Below, piece by piece: positions 8,118 through 15,567 of a stretch of DNA of 17,876 nucleotides. A program made the translations under genes and the position numbers. The notes under the pieces were generated by a model, which was given only the letters and a program-made list of their open reading frames with translations, searched no databases and was not told where the DNA came from. The DNA is from DAIRET01 sp036795455 (GTDB lineage Bacteria > Bacteroidota > Ignavibacteria > Ignavibacteriales > Ignavibacteriaceae), in contig DAIRET010000049.1 of assembly GCA_036795455.1 (NCBI GenBank), forward strand, positions 1-17,876, written 5' to 3'. Positions within the stretch are counted from its first letter, which is position 1. Each line of letters opens with the position of its first letter.

Positions 8118-9284
8118 TTACTGTTTCAGTACAGCAGTTACTTTTTGAGCTGCTTCTTCAAAAGACTTTGCAACTTCAAAGTTAAGTGTTGAATTTACAA
8201 GAAGTTCTGCAGCTTCTTTTGCGTTGGTTCCTTCAAGTCTAACTACAATAGGCACTTTAACTTCCATTTCTGTAGCGGCATCAACAACTCCCTGGGCAAC
8301 GCGGTCGCATCTAACAATTCCACCGAAAATATTTATAAGAATTGCTTTAACATTTTTATCGGATAAGATAATTTTAAAACCGTTTGCAACTGTTTCTTTG
8401 TTTGCTCCGCCGCCTACATCAAGGAAATTAGCCGGCTCGCCTCCGGCAAGTTTTATAATATCCATTGTTGCCATTGCAAGCCCTGCACCATTAACCATAC
8501 ACCCGACGTTGCCGTCAAGCTTGATGTAATTGAGATTAAATTTGGAGGCTTCAATTTCAAGCGGGTCTTCTTCGTCAAGGTCTCTGAATGCAACAATTTC
8601 AGGATGCTTGTAAAGTGCATTATCGTCAAAATTCATTTTTGCATCCAGTGCCAGAACTTCACCTTCTTTTGTTACAACAAGCGGATTAATTTCCGCAAGC
8701 GAGGCATCAGTTTCTTCGTATGCTTTATAGAGAGCAAGCAGAAATTTAACACCGTTTTTATGTTGTTCCCCTTTTAAACCCAATGCAAAAGCTAATTTTC
8801 TTGCTTGATACGGCTGCATTCCAATTGCAGGTTCAATTGCTTCTTTAACTATTTTTTCGGGAGTTTCAGCAGCAACTTTTTCAATCTCAACTCCCCCTTC
8901 TGTTGAAACCATGACTACATTTTTAGAGACAGCTCTATCCAGGGTAATACCGACATAAAGTTCTCTTTCTATATTGACTCCCTGTTCAATCAACAATCTT
9001 TTTACTGTTTTCCCTTCCGGTCCGGTTTGATGAGTAATTAGATTCATCCCAAGAATTTTTTTAGAATATTCTAAAACCTCATCCAGTGATTTTGCAACCT
9101 TAACTCCTCCCCCTTTTCCGCGACCGCCGGCATGAATCTGAGCTTTAACTACCCATACTTTACCACCAAGTTCGTCTTTAGCTATTCTTACACATTCTTC
9201 CGGAGTATAAGCTACACTTCCTTTGGGAACTGCCACATTGAATTTTCTGAGAATCTCTTTTGCCTGATATTCGTGTATTTTCAT
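8118..9284 (-). CDS. sucC: Succinyl-CoA synthetase (ADP-forming), beta subunit
   Basis: SucC is the ATP-grasp subunit of the TCA-cycle enzyme that interconverts succinyl-CoA with succinate and makes ATP. The 388-residue length matches E. coli SucC. The start MKIHEYQAKEILRKF is diagnostic. The ATP-grasp glycine-rich loop is KAQIHAGGRGKGGGVK. EINPL contains Glu198 and Asn200, which correspond to the metal/nucleotide ligands. The C-terminal half has GNVGCMVNGAGLAMATMD, FLDVGGGA and NIFGGIVRCDRVAQG, all typical of the CoA-ligase domain that contacts the alpha subunit. AGAGG lies 7 bases before the ATG. The alpha subunit gene sucD, often adjacent in other bacteria, is not in this window. The dehydrogenase upstream ends in a terminator, so sucC probably has its own promoter. 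Confidence 0.97.
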   Translation of the reverse strand: MKIHEYQAKEILRKFNVAVPKGSVAYTPEECVRIAKDELGGKVWVVKAQIHAGGRGKGGGVKVAKSLDEVLEYSKKILGMNLITHQTGPEGKTVKRLLIEQGVNIERELYVGITLDRAVSKNVVMVSTEGGVEIEKVAAETPEKIVKEAIEPAIGMQPYQARKLAFALGLKGEQHKNGVKFLLALYKAYEETDASLAEINPLVVTKEGEVLALDAKMNFDDNALYKHPEIVAFRDLDEEDPLEIEASKFNLNYIKLDGNVGCMVNGAGLAMATMDIIKLAGGEPANFLDVGGGANKETVANGFKIILSDKNVKAILINIFGGIVRCDRVAQGVVDAATEMEVKVPIVVRLEGTNAKEAAELLVNSTLNFEVAKSFEEAAQKVTAVLKQ

Positions 9285-9320
9285 TTATCGCCTCTAAAAA
9301 GGAATTTCAAATAATAAATT

Positions 9321-9351
9321 GGAAAACCGGGGAATTAATTCATTCCCCGGT
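9321..9351 (-). terminator. Intrinsic terminator of the dehydrogenase gene
   Basis: ACCGGGGAAT (9326-9335) and ATTCCCCGGT (9342-9351) form a perfect 10-base G+C-rich stem with a 6-base loop. On the minus strand the stem is followed by TTTT. It starts 12 bases after the dehydrogenase stop codon and separates that gene from sucC, 80 bases downstream. Confidence 0.8.
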
Positions 9352-9363
9352 GTGAAATAAAAA

Positions 9364-10926
9364 TCATTTAACGTTTTTCTTTATTTTTTCACTCATTGTT
9401 TTTGCCTGGAGGAAAAGCAATAAATAATCCCTTCCGCCTGCTTTAGAATCGGTGCCTGACATATTAAAACCTCCGAACGGATGTCCTCCAACTAATGCAC
9501 CTGTACATTTCCTGTTGAAGTAGAGGTTCCCGATTAATAAATGTTTTTTCGCTTTATTAATCTTTTCACGGCTATTTGTGTAAACCGCTCCCGTCAGTCC
9601 GAATTTTGTATTGTTGCAAATCTTAATTGCATCATCATAATTCTTTGCTTTAATTACAGCAAGAACAGGTCCGAATATCTCTTCTTGCGAAATCCTTGCC
9701 ATCGGGTCTACATCATAAAAAACTGTTGGTTTTATATAGTAACCGTTTCCTTCAGCTTTCTCTCCGCCTATAAGAAGTTTTGACTCTTTTTTCCCGATTT
9801 CAATGTAGGAGAGAACATTCTTTTCGGCTGATGCACTGGCCACCGGTCCCATGTAAAAATTCTCTTCTGCCGGTCCCTGTTGAATAGCCGCAACTTTTTC
9901 TTTAATCTTTTTCACGAATTCATTATAATGAACTTTATCTACAATAGCCCTTGAACAAGCAGAGCATTTTTGTCCCTGGTATCCGAATGCAGAAGCAACA
10001 ACACCATTAACTGCTTCTTCAATATCGCATTCGCTATCAACAATAATACTATCTTTACCTCCCATTTCAGCTACAACACGTTTTAACCAGATTTGTCCGG
10101 GTTGTACTTTGGCAGCTAATTCGTTAATATGAATTCCTACTTCCATCGAGCCAGTAAAAGCAATAAAGCGTGTTTTTGGATGCCCGACAAGGCGATCACC
10201 AACTTCACCGCCCGAACCGGGTAAAAAGTTTAGTACCCCTTTAGGAATTCCAGCTTCTTCCATGATTTCATAAAACAGCCTTCCCATCATAGGAGTATCG
10301 CTTGACGGTTTGAGAACAATTGTATTACCGGTAACGATAGCAGCGGAGGACATACCGACTAAAATAGCAAACGGGAAATTCCACGGTGGAATAATCACCC
10401 CCACACCAAGCGGTAAATAAACCAATTCATTTTTCTCTCCCAGTACAGGTGTAATCGGTTGTTTTGCAGAATAGCGGAGCATTTCCCTTGCATAAAACTC
10501 TAAAAAGTCGATTGCTTCTGCAGTATCGGCATCAGCTTCCGCGAAGTTCTTTCCGGCTTCAAGTATCATGTACGCATTAATTTCGAATCTTCTTCTTTTG
10601 GTTATTTCTGCGGCTTTTAAAAGAAGTGCTGCTCTATCTTCAGCGGGAACGTATTTCCAGTTATCGAATGCTTTACTGGCGGTTTGAACTGCTGTTTCAA
10701 CTAATTCCGGTGTACCCTTATAAAACCTTGCAATCACTTCATCAACATTTGAGGGATTGATAGATGAAAATGTTTTTTCTGTTTTGATTTTTTTCCCACC
10801 GATTATAATCTCATAAGTTTTTCCCAATTTCTTCTTAACATCTTGTAGTGCATCAAGCTGCATCTTATAATTTTTAGGTTTCGAGAAATCTGTAAATGCT
10901 TCATTTTTGAACGGTCGTACTTTCAT
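9364..10926 (-). CDS. pruA: L-glutamate gamma-semialdehyde (P5C) dehydrogenase
   Basis: This 520-residue aldehyde dehydrogenase is the size of the single-function P5C dehydrogenases (RocA/PruA type). These oxidise glutamate semialdehyde to glutamate with NAD+ in proline and arginine breakdown. Class features are IPPWNFPFAI, FTGSMEVG (NAD site), the general base Glu287 in VVAEMGGKDSI, the nucleophile Cys321 in GYQGQKCSACSR, and EEIFGPVLAV. The text VAEMGGKDSIIVD with QKCSACSR, and the C-terminal GGHPFGGFNMSGTDSKAGG, are characteristic of P5CDH rather than other aldehyde dehydrogenases. No PutA-like proline dehydrogenase domain is fused. AAAGGAGCAGTAATG provides a strong ribosome site for the start at 10926. 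A terminator follows at 9321-9351. Upstream lies the assembly gap, so a partner proline dehydrogenase could be hidden or elsewhere. Confidence 0.92.
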   Translation of the reverse strand: MKVRPFKNEAFTDFSKPKNYKMQLDALQDVKKKLGKTYEIIIGGKKIKTEKTFSSINPSNVDEVIARFYKGTPELVETAVQTASKAFDNWKYVPAEDRAALLLKAAEITKRRRFEINAYMILEAGKNFAEADADTAEAIDFLEFYAREMLRYSAKQPITPVLGEKNELVYLPLGVGVIIPPWNFPFAILVGMSSAAIVTGNTIVLKPSSDTPMMGRLFYEIMEEAGIPKGVLNFLPGSGGEVGDRLVGHPKTRFIAFTGSMEVGIHINELAAKVQPGQIWLKRVVAEMGGKDSIIVDSECDIEEAVNGVVASAFGYQGQKCSACSRAIVDKVHYNEFVKKIKEKVAAIQQGPAEENFYMGPVASASAEKNVLSYIEIGKKESKLLIGGEKAEGNGYYIKPTVFYDVDPMARISQEEIFGPVLAVIKAKNYDDAIKICNNTKFGLTGAVYTNSREKINKAKKHLLIGNLYFNRKCTGALVGGHPFGGFNMSGTDSKAGGRDYLLLFLQAKTMSEKIKKNVK

Positions 10927-11011
10927 TACTGCTCCTTTATAAAGTTTATAAAATTGGATAAAAAGTTAAGATTTTTCGATTACATTTACAATAAACTTGA
11001 ACAGCTTTATT

Positions 11012-11111
11012 NNNNNNNNNNNNNNNNNNNNNNNNNNNNNNNNNNNNNNNNNNNNNNNNNNNNNNNNNNNNNNNNNNNNNNNNNNNNNNNNNNNNNNNNN
11101 NNNNNNNNNNN
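11012..11111. other. Assembly gap (100 N)
   Basis: The run is exactly 100 N, the conventional placeholder for a gap of unknown length between scaffolded contigs. Distance and gene content between the two sides therefore cannot be trusted. Confidence 0.97.
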
Positions 11112-11170
11112 TAAATGAAAAACAGAGTGGGAACGGCAAAAATGTTAAATTTAAACATCCCGTTATGAAA

Positions 11171-11214
11171 TAACCGGATAGTTTGGGCAAACTGTAAACT
11201 ATTTTACCCGGTTA
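11171..11214 (+). repeat. Bulged inverted repeat with a competing downstream partner
   Basis: TAACCGG (11171-11177) plus ATAGTTT (11178-11184) pair with AAACTAT (11196-11202) and CCGGTTA (11208-11214), leaving a 5-base bulge and an 11-base loop. The CCCGGT at 11207-11212 could instead pair with ACCGGG at 11233-11238, so two structures compete for the same bases. This recalls switching RNA leaders. It fits no riboswitch class I know, and nothing shows it is transcribed. Confidence 0.5.
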
Positions 11215-11276
11215 AGCGATGAAGAATTAAGTACCGGGAGTAAGTTTTCAAGGATATTTTTTTGTTAAAAGTGTAA

Positions 11277-11312
11277 TTTTTTATAATTTCACCTGGCTTA
11301 AATTATAAAAAA
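11277..11312. repeat. Perfect 13-base inverted repeat just upstream of the kinase start
   Basis: TTTTTTATAATTT (11277-11289) and AAATTATAAAAAA (11300-11312) are exact reverse complements around the 10-base loop CACCTGGCTT. The right arm ends 18 bases before the kinase ATG. The stem is all A/T with T and A runs at the ends, so it could be a two-way terminator, a weak temperature-sensitive hairpin near the translation start, or a regulator site. Confidence 0.6.
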
Positions 11313-11330
11313 TGCAATAAAAAATATACA

Positions 11331-14300
11331 ATGCGTAAAAACACAGAAACTCCACCCGAAGGTATAACATTAACTTATATCACGGAATTAGCAAAAAGAC
11401 TTGATTCAAAAAAGAAAAACATCGCATTAAGCGATAAAGACAAAACCGCTATACTCTTTTTAGTTGAGACTGTAAAAAAACATTACAAATCTATTGAAAA
11501 ACAACCGGCAAAAAAGGTTCAGGCAGCAACAAGCAAAGATGCTATTGAAGCCACCGGATATATTTTTAAAGAGGTATGGGAAAAGTCTTCCGACGGTATG
11601 CGTATTACTGATTCCAAAGGGAAAGTAATAATGTGCAACCAGGCTTATGCCGATATTGTTGAGCAGTCGAAAAAACAAATAGTAAACAAAAATCTATCTG
11701 TTGTTTATTTTAAAGAAGAACAAAAACGCGTGCTTGAAGGCTACCGGAAAAATTTTAAAGAACTAAAACTAAAACCAAAGTATGAAGCCGGCTTAAAGCT
11801 TTGGAACGGGAAAGAAAAATTCTTCGGGATAACAACCTCGTTCGTAAAAACAGTTGATGGAGAAGTATTTCTTTTAAGCATTTTTAGAGAAATTACAGAG
11901 CGAATAAAGCAAGAGAACGAACTAAGAAAAAGAGACGTTCTTATCCAGGGAATTGCAAATGCGAATGCAATTCTTCTTAAAGAAAAGAAATATTCGATTG
12001 CAATCAATAAATCTTTAGAAATCCTTGGAATGGCTGCTGGTGTAAGCCGTGTTTATATTTTTGAGAATGTATTTGAGAACTCACCCTTCCCTAAAGGAAT
12101 TAAAGAAGTATTTGAATGGACTGCCGAAGGAATCGAAAACCAGTATGAGAGATTAAAAGATTTAATCGTTTCGTATGAAAGATTCGATTCAATCAACATG
12201 CTGCAGAAGTTGTCAGCAGGTGAAATAATCCGTTTAAATATGTCTGAATTAAACGATGACCAAAAGAAAGCTTTTATTGATGAAGCGATTAAATCAATTC
12301 TTATTGCACCCATAAAGATAAACGGTTTTTTCTGGGGATTTATTGGATTTGATGCATGCGGATTTGAACGTGATTGGAAGGAAAGCGATGAATCAGCTAT
12401 TGCTACAATAGCATCGGGTTTAGGTGGATTAGTTTCAAGGAAAATGGCTTCGGACGAATTGAAAAAGAAAAACGCTGAGCTTGATGAAGCATTAGTCCAG
12501 GCTTACGCTGCTGCAAAAGCCAAAAGCGATTTTCTTGCACTGATGAGCCACGAAATAAGAACGCCGATGAACGGAGTAATCGGCATGACAAGCGTTTTAC
12601 TCGATACGAATCTTACAAATATTCAGAGGGAATTCGTTGAAACAATTAGAGTTAGCGGTGAGCAATTACTCGTAATCATTAATGATATACTCGACTTTTC
12701 GAAAATTGAATCGGGTAAACTTGACCTGGAAGAGCAGCCATTTGAATTGCGCGATTGTATTGAGGTTGCACTTGATTTGTTAAGTTCCAAAGCATCTGAA
12801 AAAGGATTGGATTTATTATACATTATAAAAGAGAATGCCCCCGCTTCAATTAAAGGAGATTTAACAAGACTAAGACAGGTGCTGACCAACCTTTTGAGTA
12901 ATGCAATTAAGTTTACTAACAAAGGGGAAGTATTTATTACTGTAAGCGCCAACAAGATAAAAGATGAAATTTATGAAATACTTTTTGAAGTCAAAGATAC
13001 CGGTATAGGTATTCCGAAAGAAAAAACAATAAAATTGTTCCAGCCTTTCAGCCAGGTTGATGTTTCAACTACACGAGTATATGGAGGGACAGGGCTTGGA
13101 CTGGCAATTTGTAAACGCCTTGTTGAATTGATGGGCGGGAAAATGTGGGTAGAAAGTGAACCGGGAAAAGGGAGTACTTTTTATTTCACAATTATTGCTC
13201 CTTCGGTTCCAACACCTCCAAAGATTTATGTGAAAGGAATTCTTCCGCAGTTATCGGGTAAGAAGGTCTTAATTGTTGATGATAATTATACTAATAGAAA
13301 AATATTACGAATCCAAACAGAAAATTGGGGGATGGTACCATCCGAAACAGAATTTCCGGCTGAAGCTCTTAAATGGCTGAATGCAGGCGAAAGGTTCGAT
13401 CTCGCAATTCTCGATTATCAGATGCCCGATATAGATGGGATTGAATTAACTAAAAGGATTAGAGAGATAGAGGAAAACAAAGAATTCCCTATTATAATAT
13501 TGACCTCTATCGGAAGGCATGAAGACGAAAGCGTAATAAAACAGTTGAACATTGCCAAATACTTACACAAACCGATAAAACAATCTCAACTTTATGAAAG
13601 TATAATATCTGCAATAAGCGGGCAGGTTGTTGTAGTAAAGAAATCGGAAAATTATGCTTCAATTGATGCTACATTAGGGCAGAAATTCCCGTTGAAAATT
13701 CTACTCGCCGAAGATAACACAATAAACCAGAAGGTTACGACAAGAATACTTGAGAGAATCGGTTATAAAGCTAATATTGTGGCAAACGGATTAGAAGTAT
13801 TACATGAGATGAGAAATTTCGACTACGATTTGATATTGATGGACGTCCATATGCCTGAAATGGATGGGTTACAGGCATCTAAAAAAATTAATGAGGAGTA
13901 TGGAAAAGACCGACCGGTTATTGTTGCATTAACAGCTCATGCTATGCAGGGAGATCGTGAAGAGTGCATTAATGCAGGTATGGATGATTATTTAAGTAAA
14001 CCTGTCCGTATTGAAGAACTTCAAATGGTTCTCGAAAAATGGGGAAGCAAAATCTTTGCAGAAAAGAAATCTGTTAGAAGTATTCTCGAACAATCAAAAG
14101 TTTCTCTTTCTTATGTTGATGAGAGTAAAATATCATTTTTAAATAATCTTACTTCCGAAGACGATATTCTCTTCTTCATAGAACTTGTAGATATTTACTT
14201 GAGAGAAACTCCCGGAATTTTTGCCAACCTCGCAGATGGAGCAAAAAACAGAGATTCTAAGAAGATGGAGTTTTTTGCACATAAGCTTAAAGGAAGCAGC

Positions 14301-14486
14301 ATGACTTTAGGATTAGAACCTATTTTTAAAACTGCCGAAAAACTTGAAGCCCTCGGTAAATACGGCAGCTTTGAAAATGCGGATCAATTGGTAAAAGAAC
14401 TTGAAAATATTTTTCTTGTTGCCTGGCCTGAATTGGAACTGTTAAAAAAGAAATATGCAAATCTGACGAGAATGGATTCAGTTTAA
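11331..14486 (+). CDS. Hybrid sensor histidine kinase: PAS-GAF-HisKA-HATPase-REC-REC-HPt
   Basis: This 1051-residue soluble kinase has no membrane segment, so it probably senses a cytosolic signal. Domains in order: a short helical N-terminus; PAS about 75-195 (SSDGMRITDSKGKVIMCNQA, ending IFREITERIKQ); a GAF-like domain about 205-380 (ANAILLKEKKYSIAINKSLE...FWGFIGFDAC); a linker helix; HisKA with phospho-acceptor His407 in ALMSHEIRTPMNG; HATPase about 510-630 with N-box TNLLSNAIKFTN, DTGIGIP and GTGLGLAI. REC1 (about 644-760) has acidic residues 650/651 and phospho-Asp695 in LAILDYQMPD. REC2 (about 786-905) has Asp838 in LILMDVHMPEMDG. HPt (about 955-1040) has His984 in FFAHKLKGSS. All phosphorelay residues appear intact. 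No response regulator with an output domain is next to it. There is no Shine-Dalgarno site, only A-rich sequence before ATG 11331. Its 3' end overlaps a minus-strand gene by 4 bases. Confidence 0.95.
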   Translation: MRKNTETPPEGITLTYITELAKRLDSKKKNIALSDKDKTAILFLVETVKKHYKSIEKQPAKKVQAATSKDAIEATGYIFKEVWEKSSDGMRITDSKGKVIMCNQAYADIVEQSKKQIVNKNLSVVYFKEEQKRVLEGYRKNFKELKLKPKYEAGLKLWNGKEKFFGITTSFVKTVDGEVFLLSIFREITERIKQENELRKRDVLIQGIANANAILLKEKKYSIAINKSLEILGMAAGVSRVYIFENVFENSPFPKGIKEVFEWTAEGIENQYERLKDLIVSYERFDSINMLQKLSAGEIIRLNMSELNDDQKKAFIDEAIKSILIAPIKINGFFWGFIGFDACGFERDWKESDESAIATIASGLGGLVSRKMASDELKKKNAELDEALVQAYAAAKAKSDFLALMSHEIRTPMNGVIGMTSVLLDTNLTNIQREFVETIRVSGEQLLVIINDILDFSKIESGKLDLEEQPFELRDCIEVALDLLSSKASEKGLDLLYIIKENAPASIKGDLTRLRQVLTNLLSNAIKFTNKGEVFITVSANKIKDEIYEILFEVKDTGIGIPKEKTIKLFQPFSQVDVSTTRVYGGTGLGLAICKRLVELMGGKMWVESEPGKGSTFYFTIIAPSVPTPPKIYVKGILPQLSGKKVLIVDDNYTNRKILRIQTENWGMVPSETEFPAEALKWLNAGERFDLAILDYQMPDIDGIELTKRIREIEENKEFPIIILTSIGRHEDESVIKQLNIAKYLHKPIKQSQLYESIISAISGQVVVVKKSENYASIDATLGQKFPLKILLAEDNTINQKVTTRILERIGYKANIVANGLEVLHEMRNFDYDLILMDVHMPEMDGLQASKKINEEYGKDRPVIVALTAHAMQGDREECINAGMDDYLSKPVRIEELQMVLEKWGSKIFAEKKSVRSILEQSKVSLSYVDESKISFLNNLTSEDDILFFIELVDIYLRETPGIFANLADGAKNRDSKKMEFFAHKLKGSSMTLGLEPIFKTAEKLEALGKYGSFENADQLVKELENIFLVAWPELELLKKKYANLTRMDSV

Positions 14487-14764
14487 CGATTCTTTTGTTT
14501 TTCGGAATCGTTGACTATTATTATTCTCCCTTTATTCGGGGTTTTGATTGTTTTGTTACTAATACTTTCGCCGGTGTCTGCTCTATTACGCGGGATGTAA
14601 AGATGCCCGCCTGTAATCTGCTCTCCAGTAGGCGAGGTATTGCATTCAACTTTTGTATTCTTTCGTTTCTTATAGAAATAAACGCTATAAGTAATAATAA
14701 GGTATAAAAGAAGTAATACTAAAAAAACAAAAAAAATTGTTACAAGAACGGGAAATAATTCCAT
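14483..14764 (-). CDS. Small single-pass membrane protein, unknown function
   Basis: This predicted 93-residue protein has one strong hydrophobic helix at about residues 5-30 (LVTIFFVFLVLLLLYLIITY) followed at once by basic residues (KKRKN). That predicts an N-out, C-in topology by the positive-inside rule. The cytosolic part of about 60 residues is polar and contains TGEQITGGHLYIPRNR. I recognise no family. Arguments for a real gene are the clean helix-plus-basic pattern and the ending just after the kinase stop, with the two stop codons sharing bases. Against it, there is no obvious ribosome site before ATG 14764. A 70-codon frame on the other strand here looks like a shadow. It lies between two signalling loci, but on the opposite strand. 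Confidence 0.55.
   Translation of the reverse strand: MELFPVLVTIFFVFLVLLLLYLIITYSVYFYKKRKNTKVECNTSPTGEQITGGHLYIPRNRADTGESISNKTIKTPNKGRIIIVNDSEKQKNR
14485..14512. repeat. Hairpin at the kinase/small-gene convergent stop codons
   Basis: AACGATTC (14485-14492) and GAATCGTT (14505-14512) are exact reverse complements around a 12-base T-rich loop, beginning inside the overlapping stop codons. It may help end transcription from either side. Neither side has a standard U-tract directly after the stem. Confidence 0.45.
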
Positions 14765-14865
14765 ACCGATAAAAAACTAATTGACACCCAAAGATAACGA
14801 TTATTCCAATTTTCCAATTAGGTGAATTTGATTTTTTTTTTGACAACCAAAATTTTCTAAAACGA

Positions 14866-14897
14866 TTGGGGTTTTTATACCGTAATTAGTATCTTTG
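14866..14897 (+). promoter_or_regulatory. Bacteroidota-type promoter for the DUF4384-cyclase unit
   Basis: TTG at 14866-14868 and TATCTTTG at 14890-14897 are 21 bases apart, matching the TTG-N17-23-TAnnTTTG promoter of the Bacteroidota primary sigma factor. Transcription would begin near 14904, giving a leader of about 60 bases ahead of the ATG at 14965. It is the best promoter match in the window. Confidence 0.55.
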
Positions 14898-14964
14898 GAC
14901 AGAATTTTCAATAACCAATTTATTCTGTTGTTATTGGCATTTACACTTAATAAAAGGAGTAGTT

Positions 14965-15567
14965 ATGAAAAGACCGTTACTAATTATTTGTTTGTTGATT
15001 TTATCGGTAATTACAGTTATTGCCCAGCAGAGTAAAGTACAGGCAAACATCGGGCTTTTGAAGCAGTCGGGAACTAAGGTTAACAGATTAAAAACCAATG
15101 ACAGAGTTTCGGTGGGTGACCAAATGAGGATTTTCGTTCAACCGCTCCAGGACTCGTACATTTATGTTATTTTTTCCGATGGTATTACCGCCCACTTCCT
15201 AAACGGGAAAGAATCCGAAAAGAAAATAAAAAAAAATAAAATGCTCCTTCTTCCATCCGATACAGAATTTTATGTTTTCGATGACAAAAGCAGTAAAGGA
15301 TATGTTACTATTGTATGCAGCCCGGTTTCCCTGGAAAAAATAGAGACCGCATTTAAAAACGAACATGAACTGAAACATAAAGACTGGACTAATCTGGAAA
15401 CAAATCTTACAAGAAACTTAAAGGCGGATTTGCATAAAAAATCGGATAAACCGATTTCTATAGCAGGAAATGTAAGAGGAATGAATGATGATTTCAGAAA
15501 TCAACTTCAAACCTTTTCCGATGAAAAAGTAATAATGAAAAAATTCACCCTTGAAGTTAAGAAGTAA
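14965..15567 (+). CDS. Exported DUF4384-like protein
   Basis: This is a 200-residue protein with a signal peptide at residues 1-20 (MKRPLLIICLLILSVITVIA, then QQ), so it acts in the periplasm or outer envelope. Residues about 40-125 resemble the DUF4384 domain: a basic-polar entry (LKTNDRVSVGDQMRIFVQP), SYIYVIFSDGITAHFLN, and LLLPSDTEFYVFDD followed by a final beta-strand (GYVTIVCSP). DUF4384 domains occur in bacterial envelope and signalling proteins; their biochemical role is not settled. The last ~60 residues are charged and possibly helical, with no recognised domain. AAAAGGAGTAGTTATG is a strong ribosome site and a good promoter lies upstream. Its last 17 bases overlap the start of the cyclase gene in another frame, which suggests coupled translation and a shared function. 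Family assignment is from pattern only. Confidence 0.78.
   Translation: MKRPLLIICLLILSVITVIAQQSKVQANIGLLKQSGTKVNRLKTNDRVSVGDQMRIFVQPLQDSYIYVIFSDGITAHFLNGKESEKKIKKNKMLLLPSDTEFYVFDDKSSKGYVTIVCSPVSLEKIETAFKNEHELKHKDWTNLETNLTRNLKADLHKKSDKPISIAGNVRGMNDDFRNQLQTFSDEKVIMKKFTLEVKK

Larger units (their letters stand above)
10927..11330. other. Non-coding divergent region with an assembly gap
   Basis: The 404 bases between the two divergent start codons (dehydrogenase and kinase) hold no supported gene; the reading frames running through the N block are artefacts. They contain the 100-base N run, a bulged 14-base-pair inverted repeat at 11171-11214 and a perfect 13-base inverted repeat at 11277-11312. 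No complete TTG/TAnnTTTG promoter was found on either strand, so the promoters may lie in unsequenced bases. Confidence 0.7.

Noticed and set aside
10946..11190. Open reading frames spanning the N block
   Set aside because: They are open only because the 100 N carry no stop codons; flanking parts have no recognisable protein pattern.
11312..11320. Two-codon ATG-CAA-TAA upstream frame before the kinase
   Set aside because: A start-stop of this size in A-rich DNA is expected by chance and no ribosome site precedes it.
14495..14707. A 70-codon plus-strand frame after the kinase
   Set aside because: It is antisense to the small membrane-protein gene, which has a clear helix and basic flank, and it has no ribosome site or family pattern.
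14839..14862. TTGACA followed by TAAAAC as a sigma70-like promoter
   Set aside because: The spacing is only 12 bases; the TTG/TATCTTTG pair just downstream fits the organism's promoter type much better.
14905..14940. CCAAT/ATTGG arms in the leader of the DUF4384-like gene
   Set aside because: A 5-base A/T-rich stem with a 13-base loop is within chance expectation.
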